Origin: Martinezella lusitana | GTDB lineage: Bacteria > Pseudomonadota > Alphaproteobacteria > Rhizobiales > Rhizobiaceae | Assembly: GCF_900094565.1 (NCBI RefSeq) | Contig: NZ_FMAF01000024.1 | Location: 1-64,000 of the forward strand | Direction: 5' to 3' | DNA: 64,000 nt | In this document: piece after piece, positions 1-8,412 of the stretch | Layout: every line of letters starts with the position of its first letter | Position numbering within the stretch: the stretch's first letter is position 1 | Translations under genes and position numbers: made by a program | The notes under the pieces: model-generated | Seen by the model: only the letters and a program-made list of their open reading frames with translations | Told to the model about the DNA's origin: nothing | Database searches by the model: none

Positions 1-240
1 GTAACCGTCGAAGTCTATTCCAAGGATCCAAATCTCTTCAGATCCCGCAAGCTTCGCCGCCCACGTTTCTCTTTCTTCTCATCTTCAATTGTCAAAGAAC
101 TGACCAGAAAAACCAGTCGAAATCACTTCCCGTAAGCCCAAGCACCTAAGCCCAGAACCTTCAATCAGCATCGCAGCCAATCCAGGAAACACTAGAGCGA
201 AAGTCGTCGTCGCCAGCAGCGCCGCCGCCCTCGTTCAGTG
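1..240 (-). other. Leader region of an rRNA operon lying beyond the left edge
   Basis: No protein gene is visible. Read on the minus strand, this stretch follows a strong promoter (247-276) and contains GTTCTTTGACAA (about 90-101), which resembles the boxA antitermination element of bacterial rRNA leaders. It is followed by an A/G-rich stretch (AAGAAAGAGAAACGTGG) of the kind seen just upstream of 16S rRNA in rhizobia. The 16S gene would lie left of position 1. The promoter and boxA-like sequence are seen directly; the rRNA assignment is inference. Confidence 0.65.
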
Positions 241-246
241 AGTGGG

Positions 247-276
247 CTTATAATCCCACCCAACGAACCAAGTCAA
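247..276 (-). promoter_or_regulatory. Strong sigma70-type promoter, probably rRNA operon promoter
   Basis: On the minus strand there is a TTGACT -35 box (271-276), a 17-base spacer and a TTATAA -10 box (248-253). An AT-rich stretch just upstream (about 281-305) could be an UP element. Transcription would run leftward from about position 240 into the boxA-containing leader. This is the best-matching vegetative promoter I noticed in the window. Confidence 0.65.
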
Positions 277-621
277 CACACCAACTGTAAAAATTCTGAC
301 ATTTTTGTAAGTGATTGATTTGAAAACGGATTTTGTGGATGGATGTGGGGAGAGGCAGCGTTTGCCCACAAGCGCTCCAAAAAATATTGTCCAAATGATC
401 AAAATTTCGGTCGGCGCAACGGAAAGTCGATGTCCCAAGGCCGCTTCTCGTCTGGATTTGCCTCACAAGGGATCGAGGCCACGGTCACAGACGGCTGAGC
501 AACCCCATTCCGCTCGCTCTATTGCCGACACGCAATTTTGAGATGCAAGCCTCAGAAAAACCGATATTTTATATGAGATTTCTGCTATATGTAAGAAAAA
601 CAGCATAGGAGGGAGGAAACA
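277..621. other. Divergent intergenic region, no gene seen
   Basis: This lies between the leftward rRNA-type promoter and the rightward small ORF at 622. Short overlapping open frames occur but none has a ribosome binding site or a recognisable product. The last 15 bases hold a strong ribosome binding site, GGAGGGAGG, serving the ORF at 622. Confidence 0.5.
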
Positions 622-828
622 ATGCACACAACAAGACCGGAAAGCATTATCGAAGTCAGCGTCGACAGCGCCAGCGGACGTCGTGCGCTGGGCATCATGA
701 GCATGCGCCAGGCATTGAATCTGCCTGACCTGCTGCGATTCACCTATACGCATCCGGATCCTTCAAAAGCCGCTGCCGGCGTTGTCGTCAGCCGGGAAGA
801 GCTCCAGACGTTTCTGACCTGCCACTGA
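622..828 (+). CDS. Small conserved-type hypothetical protein (68 aa)
   Basis: I do not recognise the family. The ATG is preceded by a near-ideal ribosome binding site (GGAGGGAGG, about 6 bases upstream), and codon use favours C or G in third position like the neighbours, so I consider it a real gene. The product is soluble, with no membrane segment or signal peptide and a single Cys near its end. It stands alone, converging on the histidine kinase gene on the other strand. No function can be assigned. Confidence 0.55.
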   Translation: MHTTRPESIIEVSVDSASGRRALGIMSMRQALNLPDLLRFTYTHPDPSKAAAGVVVSREELQTFLTCH

Positions 829-892
829 GCTGCAGGCGAGGCGTACGGCACGGATCGTGCGGCAGCGCGAGGCTGTTTGGCGCCAGCGTTTC

Positions 893-2245
893 TCAGGCGG
901 CCTTTCTTTCCGTGGCGGCAAGCGGCAGCAAGACGACAGCATTGAGCCCACCACCCTCGCGATCCTCCAGGCAGAGTGCGCCGCCATGCGCATCGAGAAT
1001 TTGCCGGACGATGGCTAGGCCGAGACCGCTGCCGCCGAGATCGCGGTTGCGGGACTCTTCCAACCGCACGAAAGGCTCGAGCACTTCCTTGCGCCGCTCC
1101 GTCGGAATGCCGGGTCCGCGATCGCCGACGATGATGGCGCCTTGATCCCCGCGATGCTCGACACCGACCTCGGCACAGCCGCCGTAGCGCAGTGCATTGT
1201 CGATCAGATTATCCAATACCCGCACCAATGCCGTCTGAGGCATCGTCACGGCCAGGGGCTGCCCGAACGGGGAGAAGGCAACGAGGTCTGAAGCATCCTG
1301 GCGCTCGGCCACATGGGAACAAACGGCAACGTCGAGGTCGACGATAATCTTCCCGTCCGGCACGACGGTGCTGCGGGCAAAGCCAAGGGCATCCTCGACG
1401 AGGCGCTGCATGGCCTCCACATCGGCGATCGCCCGGTCGCGATGCGGCGTATCCGGCATCATCTCCATGCGCAGACGAAAGCGGGTGAGATAGGTTCTGA
1501 GATCATGCGAGATCGCCCCGATGATCAGGGTGCGGTTGTTGACCAGGGCAGCGATGCGCAGCTGCATGGCGTTGATGGCCCGGATCAGCATGCGAAGTTC
1601 GCAGGCGCCTCTCTCCGGAATATCGACCGGTTGCAGACCATTGCCGATGGAGTTGACAGTGCGGGACAGGCGCGTGAGAGGTCGGGTCTCCCGCGCTACG
1701 GCGGCGATCGCGATGACAGCGACCAGCATGCCAAGGACGCCGGCCATGAGGCCGACCGGAACCCCGCGCAACCGCACCGTCGGCGTATCGGGAAGCCTGA
1801 AGACGGCGACCTTGCCGCCGGCGACGCCGATCGACACTTCGACGATGCGGTCCGGCGCGCCGACGGAGAACCAGCCCTGTGGTCTTTCGGGAAGCGAGCG
1901 CATGTTGAAATAGCGATTGCCCAGAGCGATCGCTGCGAACTCACGCGCCAGCTTGTCGGTCAGGGTGAGATTGGACGCATCATCCTTTTGCCCGGGCAAG
2001 GGAGCATCGATCAGGCTAAGTGCCAGACCATTGGCATTCAGCGCACGGACGGCCAGCGGCTGCGTCTCGGGCGGGATGGCATCAAGAAGACGGATCGCCG
2101 ACTTGACCTGCATTGCCGGCGAGATTTCGGGATCGAGCGACGTATTCGGCTTCAACTGGGCCGCGGCAAATGCCGCGAGCTGGATGACGAACAGCGCCAC
2201 GGCAACGATCATGATGATGCGGGCGACGAGGCCGAGTTTCAGCAT
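893..2245 (-). CDS. Two-component sensor histidine kinase, EnvZ-like
   Basis: Membrane sensor kinase that autophosphorylates and passes phosphate to the response regulator encoded just upstream (3-base gap, one operon). Order: TM1 about residues 7-31, a periplasmic domain of about 130 residues, TM2 about 161-184, HAMP 185-237, then a HisKA H-box with the phospho-acceptor His247 (SHDLRT). The HATPase_c domain has an N box around Asn350, G1 (GDRGPGIP, about 374-381) and G2 (GGSGLGL, about 404-410). The H-box reads SHDLRTYL: the usual Pro after Thr is Tyr. Length 450 aa is normal for the class. The signal sensed cannot be told from the sequence. Confidence 0.9.
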   Translation of the reverse strand: MLKLGLVARIIMIVAVALFVIQLAAFAAAQLKPNTSLDPEISPAMQVKSAIRLLDAIPPETQPLAVRALNANGLALSLIDAPLPGQKDDASNLTLTDKLAREFAAIALGNRYFNMRSLPERPQGWFSVGAPDRIVEVSIGVAGGKVAVFRLPDTPTVRLRGVPVGLMAGVLGMLVAVIAIAAVARETRPLTRLSRTVNSIGNGLQPVDIPERGACELRMLIRAINAMQLRIAALVNNRTLIIGAISHDLRTYLTRFRLRMEMMPDTPHRDRAIADVEAMQRLVEDALGFARSTVVPDGKIIVDLDVAVCSHVAERQDASDLVAFSPFGQPLAVTMPQTALVRVLDNLIDNALRYGGCAEVGVEHRGDQGAIIVGDRGPGIPTERRKEVLEPFVRLEESRNRDLGGSGLGLAIVRQILDAHGGALCLEDREGGGLNAVVLLPLAATERKAA

Positions 2246-2248
2246 GGC

Positions 2249-2968
2249 TCAGACATCCTTCACTTCTGTCGTGAGGAGATAGCCGGCATTGCGCACGGTG
2301 GTGATGATATGGGCGCCATCGGGCAGGCAATGCCCGAGCTTGGTGCGAAGACGCGAGACCGTCACGTCGATGGTGCGGTCGAAAGGATCGGCGCCGCGGC
2401 CGCGCGTCCAGTCGAGCAACTGGTCACGCGATAATATGCGTCGCGGCCGCTCGAGAAAGCAGACGAGCAGATCGAATTCAGCCGTTGTCAGATGCACGAT
2501 GCGTTCGCCCTCCATCTCGATCACCCGGCCATCGAGGTCGACGGTGAGGCCGGCGAAACTCTTGCGCCGGGCAGGAGCAGCGCCCTCCTCGGGACGCTCG
2601 GGCCCCGAGCGGCGAAGGATAGCGCGAATGCGCGCCAGGAGTTCGCGCGGATTGAAGGGTTTGCCGAGATAATCGTCGGCGCCCATCTCGAGGCCGAGGA
2701 TGCGGTCGATATCTTCTGTTTTCGCCGTCAGCATGAGGATCGGCACCTGGCTGCGGGCGCGGATGCGGCGGCATGCGGACAGGCCATCCTCGCCCGGCAG
2801 CATCAGATCGAGAATGATGAGATCGGGAAAGCCCTTGGAGAGAATGCGGTCCATGGCGGCGGCGCTATCGGCAGCCTGCACGGCAAAACCCTCGCGGCTC
2901 AGGAACTCCTCGAGGAGCGCCCTAATCTCGCGGTCGTCCTCGACCAGAAGAAGCGATGCGGAAACCAT
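2249..2968 (-). CDS. OmpR-family DNA-binding response regulator
   Basis: Partner of the downstream kinase. The N-terminal receiver domain has an acidic pair at residues 11-12, phospho-acceptor Asp54 (LDLMLPGEDG) and Lys103 (GKPF). The C-terminal winged helix (about 140-235) ends in the usual RTVRNAGYLL-like strand, here TTVRNAGYLL. The open frame continues upstream to 3121, but I start at the ATG at 2968 because the receiver domain begins right after it (SLLLVEDD) and the upstream extension has no family similarity. 239 aa is the standard OmpR-type length. Promoter not identified. Confidence 0.9.
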   Translation of the reverse strand: MVSASLLLVEDDREIRALLEEFLSREGFAVQAADSAAAMDRILSKGFPDLIILDLMLPGEDGLSACRRIRARSQVPILMLTAKTEDIDRILGLEMGADDYLGKPFNPRELLARIRAILRRSGPERPEEGAAPARRKSFAGLTVDLDGRVIEMEGERIVHLTTAEFDLLVCFLERPRRILSRDQLLDWTRGRGADPFDRTIDVTVSRLRTKLGHCLPDGAHIITTVRNAGYLLTTEVKDV

Positions 2969-3320
2969 GGCCCCTCCATGCGGGGCGAAAGGCGGTTTTG
3001 GCAACAGGGAAACAGTCGGCGTTACAAACTGTAACAAATTTCCGCTGTTTTGAAAAATCCCAGCAAAGGAAGCCGTGCAGTTTCCGAGCAAGGGCAATCC
3101 CTCCGGAGCGAACGGCGGCACCCTCTATGCCGCCTACCGACCCAACCGCCCGCTCCGGTCCGAGGCAGGGCTCGTATCCATGAAATGCGAGCCCTGCCGC
3201 TTTCCGACCTTGCCTGCTTTCCAGCAATGCGATTTGCGTCCCGGTCATCCTCGTGCGAAAGGATTGTCCTTCGCGGGCAGCAATGCCCGGTCATCGCAGT
3301 AGAGATCGTGAGGCAAACGG
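2969..3320. other. Divergent intergenic region, no gene seen
   Basis: About 350 bases between the response regulator (leftward) and the pseudouridine synthase (rightward). Open frames here lack ribosome binding sites and resemble nothing known to me. It should contain the promoters of both flanking units, but no box pair is clear enough to mark. Confidence 0.5.
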
Positions 3321-4157
3321 GTGAGCCAGCGGCATTCACCGCAAAGATCCGGCAAGACGGCGAAAGGCAGACAGGAACCCGACGGCAAGCGCGTGACCTT
3401 GCCGCGGGCGCTTTCCAAGCTCGGCTATTGTTCCCGCACCCAGGCCGAAACCCTGATTTCAGCCGGCCGCGTGACCGTGAACGGGAGAACAGTCACCGAT
3501 CCGAGCACATGGGTCGATCTGGAGCGGTCGCAATTTGCGGTCGACGACATCGCAATATCTGCTGAAGAGAAACTCTACTTCATGCTGAACAAGCCGCGCG
3601 GGCTGGTGACAACCCGTGACGATCCCGAGGGCCGACCGACCGTCTATGACTGCCTGAGGGACATCGATGCACGGCATCTCGCTCCGGTCGGCCGGCTGGA
3701 CAAGGCGAGCGAGGGGCTACTCCTCTTTACCAACGATACGGTCTTGGCGCAGGCGCTGCTCGATCCGGTCAGCCATGTCGGCAAGGTCTATCACGTCCAG
3801 GTCGACCGCATCATGGACCACGAGCAGTTCGAGCGCATGGAGCGCGGAATCATCGACGACGGTGAGCTTCTGACTGCCAGCATGGCCCGCCTGTTGCGCA
3901 GCGGGGATCGCAACAGCTGGATCGAAGTCGAACTCAAGGAGGGCCGCAACCGACAGATCCGCCGGATGCTGGAGGCGCTCGGCATCGAATGCCTGCGGTT
4001 GGTGCGTGTCGCTTTCGGCGATATTGCGCTCGGCGATTTGCCGAAAGGTGCGGTCCGGCCCCTGACGGAGGCCGAAATCCTTCGGCTGCGCCGGCGCGCG
4101 GACCTGAAAACAAACGGACAGAACGGATCGAAGGCGAAACGCGATGCAGCCTCATGA
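3321..4157 (+). CDS. RsuA/RluB/E/F-family rRNA pseudouridine synthase
   Basis: Isomerises a uridine in rRNA to pseudouridine. An N-terminal S4 RNA-binding domain (about residues 28-75: LPRALSKLGYCSRTQAE) precedes the catalytic domain, with the diagnostic GRLDKASEGLLL block holding the catalytic Asp (about residue 128) and the late ELKEGRNRQIRRML motif. Start is a GTG with a GAGG ribosome binding site about 8 bases upstream. The 278-aa length fits RluB/RluE/RluF; which uridine is the target cannot be decided here. The C-terminus is Lys/Arg rich. It overlaps the next gene by 14 bases, suggesting translational coupling. Confidence 0.88.
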   Translation: MSQRHSPQRSGKTAKGRQEPDGKRVTLPRALSKLGYCSRTQAETLISAGRVTVNGRTVTDPSTWVDLERSQFAVDDIAISAEEKLYFMLNKPRGLVTTRDDPEGRPTVYDCLRDIDARHLAPVGRLDKASEGLLLFTNDTVLAQALLDPVSHVGKVYHVQVDRIMDHEQFERMERGIIDDGELLTASMARLLRSGDRNSWIEVELKEGRNRQIRRMLEALGIECLRLVRVAFGDIALGDLPKGAVRPLTEAEILRLRRRADLKTNGQNGSKAKRDAAS

Positions 4158-4827
4158 TTTCTGGCAGGAGCTCCACCCGCCCAAAACTTTCTCGACGGCG
4201 GGCGAACGCCACGATTTCTATGTGGCGGAGCTCCCGGACGGGCGCCAGTTGCGCCTGCCGATCCGTGTCCTGGCTGATGGCAAGCACGCGCTGGCATCGC
4301 TGATCGTCAATCAGGCGAGTTTCGTCGTGCAGGAAGCGCTGGCCGAGGCGCTTGCGGCCAGGATTGCGGTCCACGATATCGATGTCGTCGCCGGATTGCC
4401 GACGCTGGGGCTGACGCTGGCGAGCGGGGTTGCGCGGGCGCTCGGCCATAGTCGTTACGTGCCGCTCGGGACCTCGCGCAAATTCTGGTACAGGGAAGAA
4501 CTATCGGTTGCGCTTTCATCCATCACCACGCCAAACCAGGAGAAGCGTCTTTATATCGATCCACGCGTGTTGCCGCTGCTCGAAGGAAAGCGCGTGGCGC
4601 TGGTCGATGACGTCATATCGAGCGGAGCTTCGATCGTTTCCGGCCTGGCCCTCCTGACCGCATGCGGCATCGAACCCGTGGTGATCGGTGCGGCCATGCT
4701 GCAATCCGAGCGCTGGCGGGAGCGCGTCGATGCGGACGGCAGGCAATGGAGCGAGCGGATCGTCGGTGTTTTTTCGACACCGATCCTCGAACAGACGGAA
4801 AATGGCGGCTGGCATAGTCCCGGCTGA
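4144..4827 (+). CDS. Phosphoribosyltransferase-family protein
   Basis: Type I phosphoribosyltransferase fold, with a PRPP-binding loop of the form VALVDDVISSGAS at about residues 156-168 (two acidic residues followed by the small-residue loop), as in adenine or orotate phosphoribosyltransferases. A DVVAGLPTLGLTLA segment (about 81-94) matches the pyrophosphate loop region. The substrate is not evident; the sequence is nearest to the general purine/pyrimidine PRTase group rather than to any named enzyme. The start ATG lies inside the end of the pseudouridine synthase gene, so the two are co-transcribed. 227 aa. Confidence 0.8.
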   Translation: MQPHDFWQELHPPKTFSTAGERHDFYVAELPDGRQLRLPIRVLADGKHALASLIVNQASFVVQEALAEALAARIAVHDIDVVAGLPTLGLTLASGVARALGHSRYVPLGTSRKFWYREELSVALSSITTPNQEKRLYIDPRVLPLLEGKRVALVDDVISSGASIVSGLALLTACGIEPVVIGAAMLQSERWRERVDADGRQWSERIVGVFSTPILEQTENGGWHSPG

Positions 4828-4952
4828 CCGCCTTTTCCAGCAGGGCAGCCATGCCGGCGGCTCGAAGAATGCAACATTGCATATGAAAATCGTTCCGATT
4901 CCCGCCGCAATGCGCTAAGGGTCCGCTCAAGAAGCATCCGTCGGGCGGATGC

Positions 4953-5918
4953 ATGAGCCTGCTGGTGGACGTGTTGCGAATTCTCTCCGAAGCCTATTTC
5001 CCGGAACTGCCCAATTACTATCGCGGCAAGGTACGCGAGAATTACGACCTGCCCGACGGCAGCCGCATCATCATCAGCACCGATCGCTTGAGCGCCTTCG
5101 ACCGCATCCTCACCTGTATCCCTTACAAGGGCCAGGTACTCACCCAAACGGCGCGCTACTGGTTCGAGCAGACACGCGATATCTGCCTGAACCACGTCAT
5201 CGACTATCCCGACCCGAATGTCGTCGTCGGCAAGCGGCTGAACATTCTGCCGGTCGAGGTCGTCGTGCGCGGTTATCTCGCCGGCACCACCGGCACCTCG
5301 ATCCTGACGCTTTATAAGAAGGGTCAGCGCGAGATGTACGGCATCACGCTTCCGGACGGCATGCGTGACAACCAGATCCTGCCGGAGCCGATCATCACGC
5401 CGACGAGCAAGGAATTCGACGGCGGCCACGACGAACCATTGACGCCGACCCAGATCATCGAGCAAGGACTTCTGACCGAGGCACAATGGCGGACATTGTC
5501 GGACTATGCCCTGGCCCTGTTTGCGCGCGGTCAGGAAATCGCCCGCAAGCGGGGGCTCATCCTCGTCGATACCAAATATGAATTCGGCACTGACGAAAAC
5601 GGCACGATCATCCTTGCCGATGAAATCCATACGCCAGACAGCAGCCGCTATTGGCTGGCCGACAGCTATCAGGACAGATTCGAAAAGAGCGTCCGCCCGG
5701 AAAGCTTCGACAAGGATTTCGTCCGGTCCTGGGTGACGGAACGCTGCGATCCCTACAAGGATGAGATCCCGGAGATCCCGCTGGAGCTCATCGAGCAGAC
5801 GTCCAAGGTGTATATCCGTGCCTATGAAGCAATCACAGGTACGCCTTTCCTGGCCGACGACCGCAGTGCAACACCGCGCGACCGGGTTCGCGCAAGTCTC
5901 GCTCGCTATTTCCCATAG
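4953..5918 (+). CDS. purC: Phosphoribosylaminoimidazole-succinocarboxamide synthase (SAICAR synthase), long form
   Basis: Makes SAICAR from CAIR, aspartate and ATP in purine synthesis. Family blocks visible: YRGKVRENYDLPDG near residue 23, the DRLSAFD motif (about 46-52), the LPVEVVVRGYLAGT block (about 98-111) and the late LVDTKYEFG and DEIHTPDSSRYW blocks with substrate-binding acidic residues. At 321 aa this is the longer yeast/plant-like form; rhizobia usually also carry a roughly 254-aa PurC in the pur cluster, so this is probably a second copy (inference). It is a single gene with only a weak ribosome binding site. No purine genes adjoin apart from the upstream phosphoribosyltransferase. 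Confidence 0.92.
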   Translation: MSLLVDVLRILSEAYFPELPNYYRGKVRENYDLPDGSRIIISTDRLSAFDRILTCIPYKGQVLTQTARYWFEQTRDICLNHVIDYPDPNVVVGKRLNILPVEVVVRGYLAGTTGTSILTLYKKGQREMYGITLPDGMRDNQILPEPIITPTSKEFDGGHDEPLTPTQIIEQGLLTEAQWRTLSDYALALFARGQEIARKRGLILVDTKYEFGTDENGTIILADEIHTPDSSRYWLADSYQDRFEKSVRPESFDKDFVRSWVTERCDPYKDEIPEIPLELIEQTSKVYIRAYEAITGTPFLADDRSATPRDRVRASLARYFP

Positions 5919-6270
5919 AGACGATCCGAGCGGTCTTTTAACGAGACCGGCCGGCCGAATAACCTTCCAATGGTTGCATCGGCTAACGATTCGTTAACAT
6001 CCCGCACCCTTGAGTGGTGGGCGGAAGGGTATGTTTTTTGCAACACTTTAGATTTTTTTTACCGAAACCCTGCTATTTCGCCCGATCCCACATATGTTCG
6101 CCGACGAGAAATCGTAAAAGCCACTGTGCTATTGCAAAACTCATTGCTAGATTGACGCCGACCGCTTCGGGTCATTGTTTGTACTGCGTAAGGCTGGAGC
6201 GCCGAAACACTTAGGGTCATGTCGACCCCGTAAAACACTGATCATGTAAATTGAATTGTGGGACAATGTG
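5919..6270. other. Intergenic region upstream of the efflux lipoprotein gene
   Basis: About 350 bases without a credible gene. It includes two T-rich runs (6033-6061) and some short hairpins. It probably holds the promoter and any operator for the outer-membrane factor gene, but I cannot place them. Confidence 0.4.
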
Positions 6271-7722
6271 ATGGTTTCCATTCGTACTGCCGCCCCCGCC
6301 CTGCTGCTTATTCTGGCAGGTTGCGTCAGCGGCCCAGATCATAAGCCACCGGAAATGCCTCTCCCGGCCAAATTCTCGGAGGGCGGTACGAAGGTCAATG
6401 GCGATATCGCCGGTTCACAATGGTGGACCGCTTTCGGCGACTCCAGACTGAATGCCTTCGCCGCCCAGGGTCTTGCCCAAAACCTTAACATCCAGCAGTC
6501 GCTGGAAGCCATCAATCAGGCTGAAGCTGCGGTCGTCACCGCAGGTGCCGGCGGCCTGCCGAGCCTGACGGTTAGCGGCGACCACACGACCAGCGGCCAG
6601 AAGGGCTCGCTGCGCACCCAGACCGAAACGCAAAACAGCACAGGCGGTACTGCTTCGGTTTCGTGGCTGCTCGACCTCTGGGGCCAATATCGCCGCGCAA
6701 GGGAAGGCGCCAACGCATCGCTCGATGCCGCTTACTCCAGCGTCGACATCGCACGGCTTACTTATCTTCAGGATCTCGCCACCAGCTACGTCAACGCCCG
6801 TTACTATCAGGCACTTGTGGCGATCGCTCAGGAAAACCTGAAGTCCCGCCGCGATACGCTCTCATTGACGAAGTTCCAGCTCGAAGCCGGTGCGGCATCC
6901 CGCCTCGACGTCGTTCAAGCTGAGGGCCTTGTCAATTCGACGCTTTCGACCATTCCCGGTTTCGAGATCAGCTATCGCCAGGCCGTGCACCATATCGCCA
7001 CGCTGCTGAACGTGCCTTCTTCGACGATCATTGCGCAGATGCAGGGCGGCGGCAAACAACCGGTCTTCCGTGGCAGCGTCCGCACCGGCGTTCCTGCCGA
7101 TCTGATCCGCAATCGACCAGACATCCGTCGCGCAGAGCGTCAACTCGCTGCGGCCACAGCGGAGATCGGCGTGGCGGAAGCCAAACTGCTGCCGTCGATC
7201 ACGCTCAGCGGCGCGATCTCGCCGTCCTATATTCATACTTCGGCCAGAAGCGGCGGCCTGACCAGCTGGTCGTTCGGCCCGTCTCTGAACCTACCGATCT
7301 TCGACGGTGGCGCACTGCGTGCCGGCGTCAAGAGTGCAGAATCAGCGAGCCGCGAACAGTACATCGTCTGGCAGCAGACGGTGAGGAGTGCCATCGAGGA
7401 TGTCGAAAACAACCTCTCGGCGGTCACCCGCGATGCCCAGACGGTCGCTGCTCTGCACGCGCAGGTGAAATCCTATCAGGAAGCCCTGCAGCTCTCGACC
7501 GCGAGCTACAAGGACGGTGCGTCTTCGCTGCTCGACGTTCTCGACGCGCAGCGCAACGTGACGGCAGCCCAGCAGAGCCTGGCGCAGGCCGTTCAGACGA
7601 GCGCCAACGACTACATCCTGCTGAACGTCAACATCGGCGCGGGCTATGTACCGGCCGGCAAGACGACCGTGGCTGAAGCGCCGGCCAAGATCGTCAAGGT
7701 CTCGGCCAAGAAGGCCAACTGA
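6271..7722 (+). CDS. Outer-membrane efflux lipoprotein, NodT/OprM (TolC) family
   Basis: Outer-membrane channel of tripartite efflux or type I secretion systems. A lipoprotein signal peptide ends in the lipobox LAGC with acylated Cys18. Two repeated outer-membrane-efflux domains follow (about 60-250 and 270-460), with typical coiled-coil helices and the RPDIRRAERQLAAATAEIGVAEA signature region. The frame opens at a TTG at 6256, but the ATG at 6271 gives a compact lipoprotein signal, so I chose it. 483 aa is typical. No inner-membrane pump or adaptor gene lies nearby, so it is an orphan channel presumably recruited by systems elsewhere. A strong terminator follows. Confidence 0.92.
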   Translation: MVSIRTAAPALLLILAGCVSGPDHKPPEMPLPAKFSEGGTKVNGDIAGSQWWTAFGDSRLNAFAAQGLAQNLNIQQSLEAINQAEAAVVTAGAGGLPSLTVSGDHTTSGQKGSLRTQTETQNSTGGTASVSWLLDLWGQYRRAREGANASLDAAYSSVDIARLTYLQDLATSYVNARYYQALVAIAQENLKSRRDTLSLTKFQLEAGAASRLDVVQAEGLVNSTLSTIPGFEISYRQAVHHIATLLNVPSSTIIAQMQGGGKQPVFRGSVRTGVPADLIRNRPDIRRAERQLAAATAEIGVAEAKLLPSITLSGAISPSYIHTSARSGGLTSWSFGPSLNLPIFDGGALRAGVKSAESASREQYIVWQQTVRSAIEDVENNLSAVTRDAQTVAALHAQVKSYQEALQLSTASYKDGASSLLDVLDAQRNVTAAQQSLAQAVQTSANDYILLNVNIGAGYVPAGKTTVAEAPAKIVKVSAKKAN

Positions 7723-7764
7723 GGACATCGCCCCGTATAACGGGCGTTTCGCTTAAATCTTCAA

Positions 7765-7793
7765 AACCGCCGCAGTCACTTGCGGCGGTTTTT
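7765..7793 (+). terminator. Intrinsic terminator of the efflux lipoprotein gene
   Basis: A perfect 10-base stem (AACCGCCGCA / TGCGGCGGTT) with a 6-base loop and a run of five T at its 3' end. It lies 42 bases after the stop codon. Confidence 0.9.
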
Positions 7794-7869
7794 CGTTGGC
7801 GGAAACACAGCCGAAATTGAAAATGGCGCGCCCCGCTTTCGCAAAGCACGCCATCACCATGAAAAACAA

Positions 7870-7893
7870 AAAGGCCGGAGCAAACCGGCCTTT
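7870..7893 (-). terminator. Second hairpin, terminator-like on the minus strand
   Basis: A 9-base stem (AAAGGCCGG / CCGGCCTTT) with a 6-base loop. The A-rich flank on its left gives a long T run only when read on the minus strand, so it would terminate leftward transcription. No minus-strand gene is seen to its right before 8412. It could be a backup terminator or the end of an unannotated leftward transcript. Confidence 0.5.
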
Positions 7894-8412
7894 CGTCATC
7901 CGCCCTCACAACAGTGCCAGTACATCCGTGGTCAAAGGGAAAGCGGAACTGCAGCCAGATTGATCGTGAAAGGTTAACGATACGTCAACTTCACTTCCGC
8001 GATCGAAGAAGGATAAAAACTGCTCGCTTTGAAGCGCGCCGGTCATCCATCGGCTGCATGACTGTAGCCTATGTCGGAATGCAACACGGCGATTTCAAGG
8101 TCGCGGCAATCATTCTTCCAGCCATGTCATGAGAGATACGCACTCCGGCGACAGTAACGCGCCGAACAGTAAGCCGCGCAGGCCTCGAACGCTTTATCCA
8201 CAGTCGTTCAAGCTCCATTCATGCAAACACTTTTAAAACACATGCTGAGATTGAAGGCGCGCCGCGAAATCTATCAGATTCCGTGCATGCGCAGGCCTTT
8301 ATCTTGCCGAAATTGGGAAGTCATACCGAATGGGCGCCGGGGTAGGCGTATCAGATGCCGAACAAGCACCGCACGGCGATTCGCGGCGACGGTGTGCAAA
8401 GGGAGAGTATTC
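7894..8412. other. Intergenic region, no gene seen
   Basis: About 520 bases between the terminator pair and the SH3-domain gene. The open frame running into the SH3 gene from 8221 is an in-frame extension lacking a signal peptide or a ribosome binding site. Other short frames look like noise. I see no tRNA or recognisable RNA. Confidence 0.4.

Noticed and set aside
235..753. Short overlapping open frames at the left edge
   Set aside because: They overlap the rRNA-type promoter and leader, lack ribosome binding sites and resemble nothing known.
6256..6270. TTG or GTG start for the efflux lipoprotein gene
   Set aside because: The ATG at 6271 gives a compact lipoprotein signal; upstream codons lack a better ribosome binding site.
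8221..8412. In-frame upstream extension of the SH3-protein gene
   Set aside because: It would place 64 charged residues before a clear signal peptide and lacks a ribosome binding site; the ATG at 8413 has GGGAG.
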